A DNA stretch of 64,000 bases, taken from NCBI GenBank assembly GCA_020086605.1, contig JACBWW010000015.1:21069819-21133818 (forward strand). Direction: 5' to 3'. Source of the stretch: Lanius collurio (taxonomy: Eukaryota > Chordata > Aves > Passeriformes > Laniidae). The notes beneath the pieces are model-generated. The model was not told the DNA's origin. It was given only the letters and a program-made list of their open reading frames with translations, and searched no databases. This document shows positions 48,201 through 62,200 of this stretch, piece after piece; the first letter of the stretch is position 1; the number at the start of each line of letters is the position of its first letter. The translations under genes were made by a program, and so were the position numbers.

Positions 48201-49292
48201 CAAGCAACAGTACAATTTAATTAGTACCTGAGATGTCTAAAATGCATAATTTAATTCATATTTTTTTAAAAAAAAATATCCCAAACCCCTCAGCACCTAC
48301 CAAGCCCTTTCAAAAGTATATATGACTTAGCTGATTTTCAATGTACTGTAACAGAGGGCTGTTTCAAACTCCTGTGTTGAACTGCTTACCACACAAGGTT
48401 CATTAACTGTAACTTGGAAAAAACAACTTTTTAACAGTGTATATGGATAGCTGGCATGAGAAACAGCACTGTGAGAATAAACCAGGTTGGAAAAGAGTGA
48501 CACACTGCCACAGCTCATCTGAGAACATAGGGATTGTTTACGCTACTTGAGAAATTGTTCTACACAATATACTAACCTAGGGCTGTTTCAAACCTCTGTT
48601 GAAAAATTCAAGCTCAACTTACAGCTTTTCTCCTGTTCTCTGTTATAGGGAAGTCTTGCTATCCTCTTGTGAACTCAGGGCTGTTGGTTTCTTTCTTATT
48701 GCTACTTTTATTTGTTATCTTACTTCCTGATTTATTTCATCAGGAAACGGGAGTTCAAAAAGACCTCAAGATAGGGTATTGCATCAATAGTTCTAAATAG
48801 AATTAGGAAGTGGTAGGATCGTGCCACAAATTCAATTTCAGCCCTCTCCAGTTGCTAGCTCAGTACTGAAGACCTCCCAGTTTTGTTGTGTTTTTCTGCC
48901 TGCCACAGAGAAAAGAAAAGAGGCCCAAGAGAGTAAATGTCATCAGGGAACACAGTCAGTCATATCTGCACATTATGCTGGCTTTCACCAACAGAAACCA
49001 AAGACCAATGTAGAAGGATCCAAGACTGAATCTAGGGAGCCAAAGGTTTCCTGGGCTCTTTATCTGATTTGTTATTTCAGATTTTGCCTCCATTTTGCTT
49101 CTTTCTTGGCCTGTATGCCTGGCAGTTAAATTTGTGGCTCCCTGTGAAATGGGTTTGGAATTATAATCTTAAAAATGCTATGAAATAACAAAAAAGAAAA
49201 ATGTGAGCTAGAACCAATAGTAGCATTTCCACCACTGTAAGCCCTATTACTCAGTCTTACTTATTATGAGACTTATGTCCAAGCAAAACACT

Positions 49293-49316
49293 TAAAATTT
49301 AAATGTTTAAATTTTA
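49293..49316. repeat. AT-rich inverted repeat, 11-bp arms
   Basis: TAAAATTTAAA and its exact reverse complement are separated by TG. Made only of A and T, so chance is likely, though it could extrude as a small hairpin. Confidence 0.5.
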
Positions 49317-49354
49317 TAATCAGTGCTGAAATCATGCATTTGCCTTTCTCACAG

Positions 49355-49589
49355 CCTTCATATTTTTGTGGTTGGACGTTTCTAATAACTGCTCTTCTAC
49401 AAGATGCTAAGAATGGCACCACATCCCAGTTAACATTCACAGAATGGTGCTTTAGAAAACAGGGCACAAAATGTATTTGTGTGTCTGCTACAGCAACTTG
49501 CTTGAGCTCGAATATCTCTCTAACAGTGCTTGTTGGAAAGAACATTTTTTGGAGCTGTTTCAGCAAGTGTTGTGCTAGTGGTTCGACAG
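49355..49589 (+). other. Candidate coding exon, Cys-rich, unknown product
   Basis: A clear acceptor (TTTGCCTTTCTCACAG) precedes 49355, and CGACAG/GTAGTT closes the segment. All 78 codons are open. The translation is rich in Cys, Ser and Thr (for example TSQLTFTEWCFRKQGTKCIC), suggestive of a secreted or extracellular domain if real. No partner exons or family were recognised, and an antisense frame is also open. Confidence 0.18.
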
Positions 49590-52500
49590 GTAGTTAAATG
49601 AATGCTTTTGTTCCACCTCTAGCTACATTTGCAAAATGAATGAATTACTATCAACCTTTCTCTTCTAGGCAGCAGCACCCTTACTCACAGCTCACACACA
49701 GGACAGAAGTGAAGACTGATACTTTCTGTTACTTTTCTATAATTAGCTTTCTGTACTAATGGTATGGAATAAATACAAAAAAGTAATTTCAGATCTTACT
49801 GATCTGAAGGAATCTGATATATCTGAGTGATATGTCAGGAACACAGGCAGAAACACTGTTCTGGTGTCCAGACACTTGTTAAACATCTGCATGGCACAAA
49901 GCTTCAGCCAAGAGGTACCTTTCTTAAAGCAACACTTAAAATCTGCCTCTGAAGTGCTGAGCTGAGGGCTGCTTTTCTTAGGGGAGTCGATTTTTTTATA
50001 TATATGATGTAGACACAGGGGAAACAACTGCTTATAAAAGTGTTAGCAGGGAACTACATTGTTTGAATTGACATACATTAATAGTTCAATTTAACTACAA
50101 TAAAACATTTTGTGGTTACTATTTAATGCATGGAAAGGTCAAAAATGCTTTTCATGTGGAACCTGTTGTAGCCTACATCATAACTCAGAGAGAAAGATCA
50201 AGGGTCTGATAAAAAGCCTGAAAAGCTGTTAGCTGAGGCTTTAATACAGAGCTGCCTCCTGATCTTATTGTCCTGTAAATAGTGTTCATCACAGTGTGGC
50301 CTTTTACTTGTCAGGATAAGCAATGAGCTTCAACATTACTTGCAAGGGCTTTTTATTTATAGACATCTCTGACTATTAACATCTAAAACCATCATGTGCT
50401 ATGTCATATTCTTCCACATAATGAGTGTATAAAGCAAATAGGCCTTCTGTTCAGAGAAAAGCCAGTGTGTGGTATCTGCACAAGGGTTTCCAAAGATAAG
50501 TGGCGTTACTAAAATGAATTAAAAATGCAATTAGTGTCTCTAGAGACATATTTGGCAACGTCTGTACACATGGAGAAAAACTGTAACAAGTCAGAGAAGT
50601 CTTAAGTTAAATACAGAAGAGACAAAATGGGAGGCTGGATGCTGTATAATGGGCAAAAATACAACCCAAGGGATGATTTATTTTAACAGCTGTGTTTTGT
50701 AAGTGCTATGGAGCAAGCTGTACCTACCACAAATAGCCCTGAAGGATCTTAGGCCATGAGGCCTGTCATTTCTTGTCTGTCTCCTCTTCTATTGGAAAGG
50801 TTGGGCTTCATTTTAAAGAAAACTCAGACTCAAATAGGTTGCTTCTCCCAAATATCAGGTAGAAACTGCACCACTGCATAAAAACAGCAACAACAGCAGT
50901 AACAAACTCAAGAAGCAAGCTGAAAACATTACTATGCAAAACCCCCAAAGTACAAAAATAAATCCAGTTGGCAAAAACGTCTGTAGCTGTGCTGTTTGGA
51001 TTCTGACTACTCTCTGTGAATGGAGTGTGTGTGTGTCCCAAACTTAAGAATAAATTTTGTTCATTCAGGTTCGTGTATGACAGGGTAAGGAACACGTAGG
51101 TGTCTCACAGACAGAGACTAATAGAGCAAACTCAGAAGTCAATTAGTTCATATGTTTAAAGTCAGTCAGTTAGTTCAGATGTTTCTCAGCTTCCCCTCTG
51201 TACATCCTGGATTGCACTGGCATATGACCCTCTGTTAGAAAAGTACAGATGATATTACCCAAAACAAGTTTAGCCAGCTTTAATCAGCACTTTCTTGTAG
51301 AGGTCCTGAGCCCTGACTTGCAGGAAGACTTGCTCCAGGGACCTCTTGCAGCAGGGAGTTTGCAGAAAGCCACTCAATACTGCGAGCTAAGATACTTTAC
51401 TTGGCACAAACTACTCCCCCTACCCAGTTGCCTTCAACGTCTAGAAACATTCAGAAGAATGCTAGATTTACATTAATGTATAGCCCAAGGGCTTGTTTTG
51501 AGGGACTGTGAAATTTCTACACAGGCAAGCAAGCAGAAAAAAAATGAACCATAAAAAAATCAGACTAATATTTATTTGACTGTAAATGAAAATCACCATG
51601 GTGACACTGCAGTAGGATAATGCAGTAAGTCTGTCATTGTGTCTTCTAAATTCTGGACACTTTGTATGAGCCATACCTCTGCTCTACAGTGAAGAAACAA
51701 AGGGAAGAAGTATGAGGAGCTTTTTGTGACCCACTGCAAGTCTGAACAGGGCTTCAGTAACCCTCTCAGAAATTGAAAGTGCACTAGGCTTCTCCATCCC
51801 TGCTTCAGCACAGGTGCCTAATGCTCCACAGAGCGTTCCTATTGCAACTCACCAGCAGGCATAATAATGATGTGACCCCCCTTCAAACAGAAAATGAGTT
51901 GTTTAGATAGAAAAGTGTTGTTTCAACATTCCTCAATTTCTTGAATGGAATTTTTGGCCTACATGTGAAATTTCTTGTAGACCAAACATCAGCAATGAAA
52001 ACTGGGTAGGAATGTAAAAAGGAAACCAGTAGCTATATAAATAAACAGCTCTGTTTGGTAATCCCATTTTCATTGTCCTGTGTTCTTAACCTGAAGCCCA
52101 GCCCTTCAGAAATCTAACACTTTGCACGTGACCCAGCCTCTCTGTTCTGTACGACAGCCAGGGAATTAAAAGCCTACTGAGGCAATGCTTGACTTCAGCC
52201 CAGCACAGGCAAAACACACAGAGCACATGAAGGATGTTCTCATTACTAAAGAGCCATATAGGTCATGTCATTGTCATCACCCCACTTTAGCGCTGCTCAG
52301 TTAAGCAGAAATGTGCTCACTCTCCTTCCTTTCATCTCCTCTTTCTTTCATAGGACACTGCCTGATGTTTAGGATTTTTCCCTTTCTTTTAGGATGACTT
52401 CAAAACTCCTGCTGAGCCAGTTCCTACACCTCAATTAATTCAAGTTCAATTGGCAACTGCATTGGAGCTCAGCTAGTCTGAAAATACTGCTTAGTCAAGC

Positions 52501-55500
52501 ATATACCTTGTTTCTGATCTCTGATCAGGATTGAAGTCTTGCTCTTCAGAGGAGTCTGTAGACCCAGACCAGTGATTTGTGTAGGCCTGGGTTGGTGCCC
52601 AGATGAATGCAAAGAATAGTGAACTCCCTAAATAAAGGGAGGCAGTGGGGACTAACTGTAAATATGTGAATATACTACTAGAAATGGCATATGTGTGTTA
52701 CTTCTATCACTTTTCCGTGCCTTCCACGCCTCGGATCCCATAGCTCAGCTCACAACTGCTTTGCTTGCACAGTAGTTGCATGCACAGAGTGGGTCACCAG
52801 TTGGATGTCTACTGTGGAGGTGACACAAAGTAAAATGCAGTGTGGAAGGCTATAATAAATGCAACAATGAAGAAAAAAGAAAAAGACATGAAAATGCCTT
52901 CATATAATTTAAATTGACATTTCTGTAAACATTTGTCCATCCAACTTGTTATTACCAGGTTGGGAAGAATTCTGGACAAAAGATAAAGCTTAATCTCTTC
53001 ATGTGGCCTTTCACAGGAATGAAAGTAGCAATACGTGTTATTTTAGTATCAATTAAGTAAAATGAAACAGTTAAAAGCAGATGAAAATCACAGAACCACT
53101 GATAAATTGCAATGTAACTTCCATCTGTTTACTTACTGAATCTTAGAATTCTGAGTAAGGATCCACAAGCAGATTTGAATAAACTTGTAGCAAAAAACTG
53201 TTCACACTATAACACAGCATTTATTAATTTCTTATCTATGAAATTAATTCCTTGTTCCAATGGATAAAGGTTTTGGATAATTTTATTTTGAAGAAAAGTG
53301 ACCCATCAGTGAATAAATCATTCATTCTTTTTTATTGGTTTCAGTCACAGCTGTTAACACATCTGACCCCTGGAACCCTTTCTGTACCTACAGCAGAACT
53401 CTATCTTAAATTGGATAGCAAATATGGAATTTCAGCTTTTGTGTATCAAATTTAATTTTTTTTTCCAGAGCTAAGCAGATCTAAGCCAAAAAAAAAAAAA
53501 AAACCACCCTAAAAAACAACCCAGAAACTCACAACATTCAGAAACAGCAACCTTAGAAACAGCAGGAGTTACTCTGTTAAAAGGGTGCTATAGCCCCTGT
53601 TTCCAGTAACTTAACTTTAGCTTTGAGATGACATCAAGAAATTTTGTATATAGCAAACAGTGATATTATATTACTAAACTCAAAAGAATTTGGCAAGTAT
53701 GAGGAAGACCATTCAGGGAAATGCTAACAACTGCCAAAGCTCATGGGCAGCCCAGGAAGAGTCCCTAAGGATAAAGAAGGTGGAAAAAGCTTTTGATGAT
53801 TTCCTGTGTCTTTGATGTTAAGCCACACAGAACTGGATGTGTGTGTTCTCTTTAATGTTACCCAGGAGAAGTGTTTTTCCTACTGACTTTTAGGGCAGTT
53901 ACTTAGACCGTCTTGTGTGGCACTTTCCCCCCAAAAAATGAAAATTAAAGCAATGATGTCAGTAATAAGAGAGCACTGAAGACAAAATTCAGAAATCAGT
54001 ACCCATGCTGGGGAACATGCTGTTCAGAGAGTGATTTCATTGGAAAAGGAAAGCCATGTAAGCCTCTGCCAAGTGAAGCACAATCACAGTGGGGATCAGA
54101 AGGGAAATATCACTCTAGTAGGTGGTCAGTCCTGCCCAAGAGACAGAAAGTGTGTAAAATCACAGTGACTTAGTGATGAGCCAGACTCAAACTGTTTTAG
54201 ACTCTCTCCTGTCCAACACCTAAAAAAATATAAGGATTACAGTTAGCCCAGAGTTTCTCAGCTATAATATTTTCTCTGCCCATCCTGTCCTCTTCCATTA
54301 CCCATTTCCCACTTCAGCAGGCTGACATGGTCACGTGTGTTGTGTGTCTGTGTATGTCCATGCCTGTATGCATTTGGATGTGTGTGTTTCTAACTCACAG
54401 ACCTTTCCAAACATGAGAGGTTTCAAGGATAAATTAATTTGTGCAAGTTTAAATACCATAGGCAGCTGTGTGGACATGGATTGTCCATGCTCTACCAGGG
54501 GGAAGAACAACAGTGTGACCTTGAGCCCACTGGTTATTAAGCATTCCAGAGCAGGAGAAAAATTTGGTACATGCTCAAGCCCCTATGCTAAGTTTACTTT
54601 ATTATAAACCATAGTCACAAAATAAAACTGAGTGGTTTTGGTTCCAGTCTCCTCAAAGCATCTTGTTCATGGTGTGTTCTTTTACTGCATGTAGCAATCC
54701 TCAAAAAGGCCTGATGTGTACAGCTCCTTAGCATGAGCAACAGCGTCTCAGGTTCTAAAGTGCAAACCACTAACACAAGTACAAGGTTATGGGCTCTAGG
54801 GAACCATTAAAATTTGATAAATCTCAGTCAAGGTAAGGAAGGAGCTGAATAATTTGGTCATAATTTAATTTCTTTTGTTCCTAGTTGTTGCCTTCATACA
54901 TTTGCTTAGAACAAAACCAATTTGACTTTTATTAAGGATTTACAAATCTTGACCCCGTCGAAAATTTATTGTGATTGCAATTTCATCCAATGAAACCGAA
55001 GGATACTAACTATGTGCAAAATGTATGTCCATTTTCTCACAGATGTAACAGTTCTAGTTTCAAAAATACATGACAAGGTTATAGGGGAAAAAAAATCAAC
55101 ATCATCCTCCCCCCTCGCCCTGATTAAGGTCTCTTAAATTCTGAACTGTGAATTATTTGATGTCAAAGACCAATTATGGTTCTTCAGGTTTAGATGTCAA
55201 CTATAATGCTGCCAGATAATAATGAATGCCTTTCTGTTTGAACCAGATTCAATATGAAATAAAAGCTAGCTTCAAAACAGTCAGCTCAGGAAGCAGATGA
55301 TCTAGCAAAAAAAAACCTCCTTGTTTTTCAGATCAGTTTTTTTTTTTCTTACTGATGAAAGGTTATTACTTAGAAAGTAAAATCTTGTTTTCAGAGAGAT
55401 GGAATATTTCCCAGACCTACTTACAGTACTGGGAGTTAGGGCTCATGTTTGTCGCTTCTGAAAACCCACCTTTGACAAAAGGAAAAACACAGACAAGTAA

Positions 55501-58500
55501 AGGAGCCAGACTCTGTGCAACCCATGATTTCAGAAGGCAGAAGGCAAGATTAAATATAGTAGACCATTTTTAGTGTCAGAATCTGTGATGCTAAGTTGCT
55601 TGCTGCACTCTGACAGCTTTCCTTGCTCACCTGTTGCCTAAGTGTTCATGTTCTCACAGAGTGCAGCCGGGAAACCTTCTCGTGGCAGTGTGCAAGATGA
55701 TGTAACCACCATCATGCTTTAGCTGAGGGTTAATTTAGGATGTAACCTCTTTTCTAGATTACATGCGAGTCTGTTGGCCACATTTCAAGGTAATATGCAA
55801 AGGTGAAAATGTTATGGAAAAAGTTGTTACAGGACTTTGTATTCAAATGAGTACGACTGTGTATCACCATGACAGACTGAAAGGATAAAAAAGCATGTGG
55901 GAGCTCTCCCAAACTGTACCCTTCTAAAGCACAGTGTTACCTTGAATAAATATGTCTAAATTCCTGGACAAGTAGGTCAGTAGGGAAAATGTCTAGGATT
56001 TTTCAGACCTAGCAATAAGTTTGATCATCAAGTATATTCTTACTCACTCCCTCTCTCAGGCCACTGTAGCTATTTCAGTGAACAATATAGAGAAGGTACA
56101 ATGCTTTTCACTGGAGTGCTAGCTCTGGTAAAGGGAAAGTATTTGATTTCCAAACCCACACATAGTTCTTAATATCAAGCGGTTGGAATGGCTAGGCCGG
56201 GTGCCAGACTGGATCTTTAGGAATTTATGTCATTTCCTCACCCACAGGCATCAAGAGTTTATGCAGCTGTCCCCTCGCAGTGACCCACTCATTTGTCTCC
56301 TCTCTTGTGGCCAAGAGGTTTCTTCCAAGAGGGGGACATAGTTCATATCCAACCCACATTTGTCAGTGGCCCTCTCAGATGCTCTGATGAACAAGAGCAC
56401 TTGTAATCGTGGCTCTTGATTAAAAGCAGTTAAGCCATAAGAACAAAGCAACAGCATTAATTTGTTTCATAAAAGCCAGCCCAAAGCTTGTCTTCAGTTG
56501 CTACCACACTGGGACAGATCTGGACTTGCAAAACTAAGTAAATGTGTACATTTTAAAATACTTAAGCCACCCAACTTTATATGGAAGAACAAATTTTTAT
56601 TTATCTATAACTATTTTTTTAAAAAGGGAAACTACAGATTATGAAATGCTGTTCTTCTCCTTGATCTTTTTTTTTTTCACTTTATGACAGCACAATATTT
56701 CTAAAGCAGCTCAGACAGGAAAAGAATAAAGTAGACATCTTAGACATTAGTTTTAAATTTTTTTTTTTAATCTTGTCACCACATCAGGATTTCTAATAAT
56801 CATATACCAGATGCAAAATAATTAGGCCTATTACGCCTATGCCTGTTTGTAAGATAGGGGATAATTGAGGCGATGACAACCTAAAGCTTTTCTATTATAA
56901 GAAAAAATGGACATATTGACTCATGGAGAGCTGGATCTCTTGCTAGACTGGATTTTATTTTCACACATTCATATAACCTAAGGAATTCTCCTTCAGCTAT
57001 CAGCACAGGATCTAGATATTTAGAAGAGATTTAGTCAGGGAAACTAAAAATTCCTCTGTGTGTGCAGGGTAAAAGATGCCATACAAGAACTTCAGAACCT
57101 GAGTAAAACAATTATCAGGTGAAAGGAAAAAAATAATTCTTTTTCTACTGTAAAAACCAAAATAACACTTACAAAATCAATTGGTACTAGCAAAATCAGT
57201 CAAGATCTCCTGTAACATTTGTCTTCATTTTCAAAGTCGCACATGTAGTACCTAAAAAAGAGCCTGAAGTTTCAAGAAAATTAACACATTTTGATTCATT
57301 GAACAAAGCTGTATTTCCTAAGGCTCTACTGAATCCTTTCACTCTCCATTCCCTTTTTCTCTCATCTGGAGAGTTACCAGTTCCCTGGCTTATTCTGTGC
57401 TGAGCGTGCGAGATCCCTACCCTTAGTCCAAAACTAATCACCAGCAGTTCCTCCTAACAATCTCCCTGTCCATTAAGGTCACTCCCGATGTCATTAAGAT
57501 AGTGTTTCTTTATTACTGCCCTCAAAGCATCAGTGCTGATAAAGACAGAGCCAAGGGAGGCAGAAAGTGATTCCTCCCATTCATGTTAGCAGGGATTAGC
57601 AGGGGAATAAAATTAGACTCAGGGCATAGCTGCCTGGCCTGGAATGCTCTAAATAGGAAAAGAGGCTATTTCTCCCTCCTAGTTGCAGCATTGCCTGAAC
57701 CTCAACGGTGTAATTGATATAGAAAAAAAACCCTCCAGCTGAAAACACCTAAAAAAACCCCACCAATGCTAAAAATGCTCCTCTTCAAACCAAAGAAAAT
57801 TAACAGGAAGTATTAGTAACTTTATCTGAGTGAAGAAATTTTGTCTGATCACTCAATCAAAAATAAATCAGATAATACATTCTAAACTGATTCCAGTGAA
57901 TTAGTACTCAGGAGTTTCCGATTAATTCCTGCCAGCCAGCCAGAAAATAAGTCTTCTGTAGTGTTAATTTTTATTCAAAAAGAAAATTACACTTCCAAGG
58001 GAAGCATTTCTGTGTCTTCAGCACTGTTATCAGAAGTGTCTTATTACACAAGGTTAAAGCAACTGGCATTTTGCACTACAGACAGATCAGACGGGTGAGA
58101 GGAGTTATGGGAGAAGAGGGAAGTAAAAAAGCTGTCTCCTTATCTTCATATTAAACCATGAAAAACAATTAAATCTTTAATCGTCATCTTTCAAAAAAAT
58201 GTGTGGGGGGATGAATCTTTGAGAAGTGATAAAAGTCATTAAAAAATGACTTTTTCTCATAATAGAGACTACATGATCTGCTGGGCTGAACATAAGAACA
58301 ACATAGAATTTCACCAGACTTTGAAACACATCTATATTTCAGAAACACCACTGTATTTGTCTGTGGCATCATTTTCTCAAAGCAGTAACATTGACACTAC
58401 TCCCTCGCAGAAGAAATGGGGATGCTGGGTAACATAGCCATAGAGGAGAAAAATGGTCTGTGGTGTTTGAAAGTATACCTAGAGCTGGAATTAGCCCACA

Positions 58501-59111
58501 GCGCAGTTAAGTTGACAGTGTACAGCCAATTCCTGTGCCTCACTGCTGAGGTTCACTCAACAAATTGTCAGTAAGGACCTTTCCTATGTAGAAGAAAAAG
58601 CCCAATCAAAAGCAGAGGCATAAACCACAGAGGAACAATCTTAATCATTCTATAATAACTATGAAACTGGCAACTGAAAACAACAGCCTCCTTTCATGGC
58701 AACACAGTTTGGAGTACTCAGCTCCACCTTGTATTGACTGTCCAACTCAGAAAATAATTCCTCTGGAAAAGAGAAACAAAATAATTTCTGCTCTTTTTTT
58801 TAATGATTACAATACATTACCATGTTTTGATACTTTATTCTGTCCATAAAATGACTTGCAATAAGAGCTAATTCAAAAGCTTGTCCATTGTTGTACAGGC
58901 AACTGCTGCAACATGGCTGGACAGTGCTAAAAGAGATCATCTCTTAGCGATGTTAGTACTTGTTTCCCCAAGTATATCACAGCTGTATAATCAAAATATG
59001 CCATTCAGTCATAATATAAAATATTTGTATACCTAGAAACACTACAGAATGTATATGCTATATAATAACTAGCTTTGTAATCACTATGTGCCCTCCCGGC
59101 CCAGCCTTTTA
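49590..59111. other. AT-rich non-coding stretch
   Basis: I see no supported gene. There is a short GT run near 51025-51037, a direct repeat (GTCAATTAGTTCATATGTTT / GTCAGTTAGTTCAGATGTTT type) at about 51138-51182, an A-run near 53488-53504 and a TG-rich stretch near 54335-54390. The segment at about 50230-50460 has a conserved-element-like texture. Confidence 0.5.
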
Positions 59112-59252
59112 CAGAGAATCCCAGGATATTCTGAGTTGGAAGGGATGCACAAGGATCAAGTCCAGCTCTTAACTGAATGGCTCTCACAGGGATCAAACTC
59201 ACACGCTTGACATTATCAGTACCAAGTTGTAAACAATGGAGCTAAACATCCC
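59112..59252 (-). mobile_element. tRNA-Ile/CR1-tail SINE (TguSINE1-like), degraded
   Basis: On the plus strand, an antisense CR1 3' end (GAATCCCAGGATATTCTGAG, then TTGGAAGGGA...CACAAGGATCAAGTCCA) is followed by an antisense tRNA-like part. That part (GGCTCTCACAGGGATCAAAC, the ATTATCAGTACCA anticodon-arm region and AATGGAGCTAA) aligns position by position with the reverse complement of tRNA-Ile. A tRNA-Ile head joined to a CR1 tail is the design of TguSINE1, a passerine SINE mobilised by CR1. The tRNA half has several changes in the A and B boxes, so it is an old copy. The edges are approximate. Confidence 0.8.
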
Positions 59253-62200
59253 ATTGTTCTTAAGCCACAAATTCAGAATAGGCAAGTTGCTCCTACCAGA
59301 CCTGCTCCTTAACTTGCAATCATACTTATTTCATACAGAGACACTGATATTTGTGATTAACTCTGTGCACATCTGCAAACCCTCCTGCACTGCACATGAG
59401 CACAAACAACACTTTCATCAAATATCTCTTTGCACAAAGGAACCCTCTGGAAAGGTGCATACACAGTGCATTGTGCTTTAAGCTCAGTCTGTTCCCTAAG
59501 CTTCTAAATACAGGAAAATATCCCCACAGTGAACAAAAGAGTAACATAATAACTGCAAAATTATTCTGAAATTTGATGGAAAGGTTCCCTACAGCCCCCT
59601 CTAAATTTCTGCCACCATTAACATCACTCAGAGGAGCCAGCCACAGGCTCAACAGGTGGCCAGTGGGATTAGAATGGTCCTGTAGAATTGCTATGGCTGG
59701 TTCTCAAGTCAGGAGACAGGCCCTCAGAAAAGTCAGAGAGAAAGGGAAAAAACCCCACATATGCTGTGAAAGTTTTATTTATAATACTGAATAATCACAA
59801 TCACGGTCAGGAGGAATAATATTTGTTAAAAAGAATACCAAAGGAGGCCCTTCCCTCTCTTTTTCTCCCTTCTTCCTCTCTTTCCCTTAATTATAATTTT
59901 TAGGAAAGAGGAAAGCAATTTTTTATGAAAACTGGAATTAATCGTCCTGGTCAAAGAGAAGGAAGAGGGATGTAGAGCACCTGCATTAGTAATGGATTCT
60001 GAACTCCTGCCCTCAGTTCTGCCACTCTGGTCCACAACTTTTGTTTCAATGTATTTGCTGCAAATTTACCTTGGAGCAAGAGACAAGAAGCATGCTCCAA
60101 GGATGAACTCAGAGGAAGAGGGCAAGTTTGTCAGTCTTTCAGCTTTGTACCTTAATTGCTACTCCAAAGTGAAGTCACCTGCACTACATCCCAATCTCTG
60201 CAGACATCCAAAGTCAACAGTCTGGATTCAAAACATCTTCCACTGTTTCCCATTCTCCTCAAACCATCAATCTTCAACTGGAGTCACTCAATTCTATTCA
60301 AGCTAGAGTTTCTCCATATTGAGCAACAATGTTTTGACACCTGCAGGACCTGTGCACATCTGTACTTCATCAGCAAGCAACAGAAGCAGCAAAAAAACTC
60401 TGCATTGTCAAGGAATAATTCTTGGAAATAAATTACAATAATTTTAAATTTGGAAAATACATGCGTTTTCAAAAAAATCTGCAAGTATTTAAATATATAT
60501 GGTGCTGGAAGAAAATTGCTCTATGTATTTCAGTTTCTTGTTTTATTCAATGAAGCATTTGGTTCAATTAAAGAAAGGCTTAAGAAATCTCACCTATGTC
60601 ATAAAAAATCACAGATTATAAAAAGCTTCAAAGCAAATCTCTTGCTTCTTACACTTCATTCTCACATGCAGGTCCGGCTGCAGTCACTGGAGTGCAATAC
60701 TACAGCTATTTTTTGCCATCCTCTGGGGTGATTACTGTTAACAATGTTGGAAAGGGATATTTCTATTTTAGTTATGACATTTTAGATTTTAAATAAAGCA
60801 TTTGACAGGCAGTTTTGAACATGAAGTCATTATAAACTTGCAAGTTGTTACTTGAGAATTAAACACTGGTGTTTCCTCATACAGTTGGACAAGTCTCCTT
60901 TCCTAAAGGTTTTGAATGCTTTTTTTTCAGTTCTCATGTTGAAATCAAGCATAGCAGCTTTTACTTTTGTTATCTCTAGGCCTGTAGCACTCAAGGCATC
61001 ATATAACATCCAGTGAATAATTTTAGCTCTGGCCAGACTATTATGTCTATACCCATACATTACAAGACTCCAAAGTGGACCTTATCAGTTGGTAAAGCAA
61101 GAACCCTGGAGGCCTAATATTACTGGGAATGTATTTGCAAATGTTTAAAGATGCAAAGCTCAAAGCGGAATCCTAACAAATCAGACAGATGTTCTCCTGC
61201 ATAAAAGCCAGCGGAGATACCAAATTATGGACAGATGATACCCTTGAAAGCCATATTAAATAAGTAGCGACTATTCACCAGGAGTGCAGCAACCACAGGA
61301 AACCAGTTAACCAATCTGCACAACAGTTTGCCTTGAAAATACTATATATTAATTCTTGTGATTCAATTCAGAGACTCTCAGCAAATATGACACCACTGGA
61401 CACCTATATTCTACAATAAAAAGATCACTGAAAATTTACTAAGATGCCTTTGAAAATCTTTGTATTATGTTTGCAGAGGCCAATCTGTGATGCAGAGCAG
61501 TGAGGCAAACATGCCTGAGGTTTGGGAAAAGCAGCTGAACAAGAAGCACTTCTTCACACACACAGGTGCTTTCCACAATACAGTTTCTGAGGAAGAAAAT
61601 TCAAATGAAACTGTAGTTGAATTTTGCATAAACGTAACACTTCTAGTGTTTTGCTTTCTATGAGAAGTGTCTTCCAGAGAGAAAAAGGAAAAAAAGGGCT
61701 CTCACTTAGCTACTTATTAGTTGTGAGGAAATCTGAAAAGGTCAGAACCTCGGCCACAGTTATTGGCTGTCTGGCCGGGTGTGTTGATGCTGCAGGCTGC
61801 ATTGTGGTCCCAGATAAAGCCAGTTACTGAGCTAGTTCAGACATCAAAAACAATCCAGCCAGAGCAACAAAGGCCTCAGAATGATCTCATTTACTCGGTT
61901 TTGCCTTTGTTTCTAATATGTGTTTGATGTTTTTTACAGTATTCAAAGGAACACCACAATAATGAGAAAATAATAGTCCACAGGCTTTTTTCTCCTCATG
62001 TTGACATTTTAAAGAACATAGTGATAATATGACATTGCAATTACAGAACCATTAGGCCCAGTTCTGAAGTTCTGACTTGGTTTCTGGTTCAGGAAAACAG
62101 ACCAATTTCTGAGGTCTGACGAGTAATGAACTCAATTCAGCATTATTTTTTGTTTTTTTAATAAAATATGCTGAACAGAAAAACATGAACAACAAAAAAA

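Larger units (their letters stand above)
42261..49354. other. AT-rich non-coding stretch, with one conserved-element-like part
   Basis: I see no supported gene. The part at about 42760-43050 combines many ATTA/TAAT cores with a few isolated CpGs (ACCGAC, ATCGAT, ACCGTG, GGCGAAG) and no simple repeats. That texture suggests a developmental enhancer, but it is not proof. The perfect palindrome at 45262-45279 is listed separately. The remaining frames are short or low-complexity. Confidence 0.5.

Noticed and set aside
53488..53504. Poly(A) run as the tail of a processed pseudogene
   Set aside because: No coding-like or UTR-like body and no flanking duplication was found upstream.
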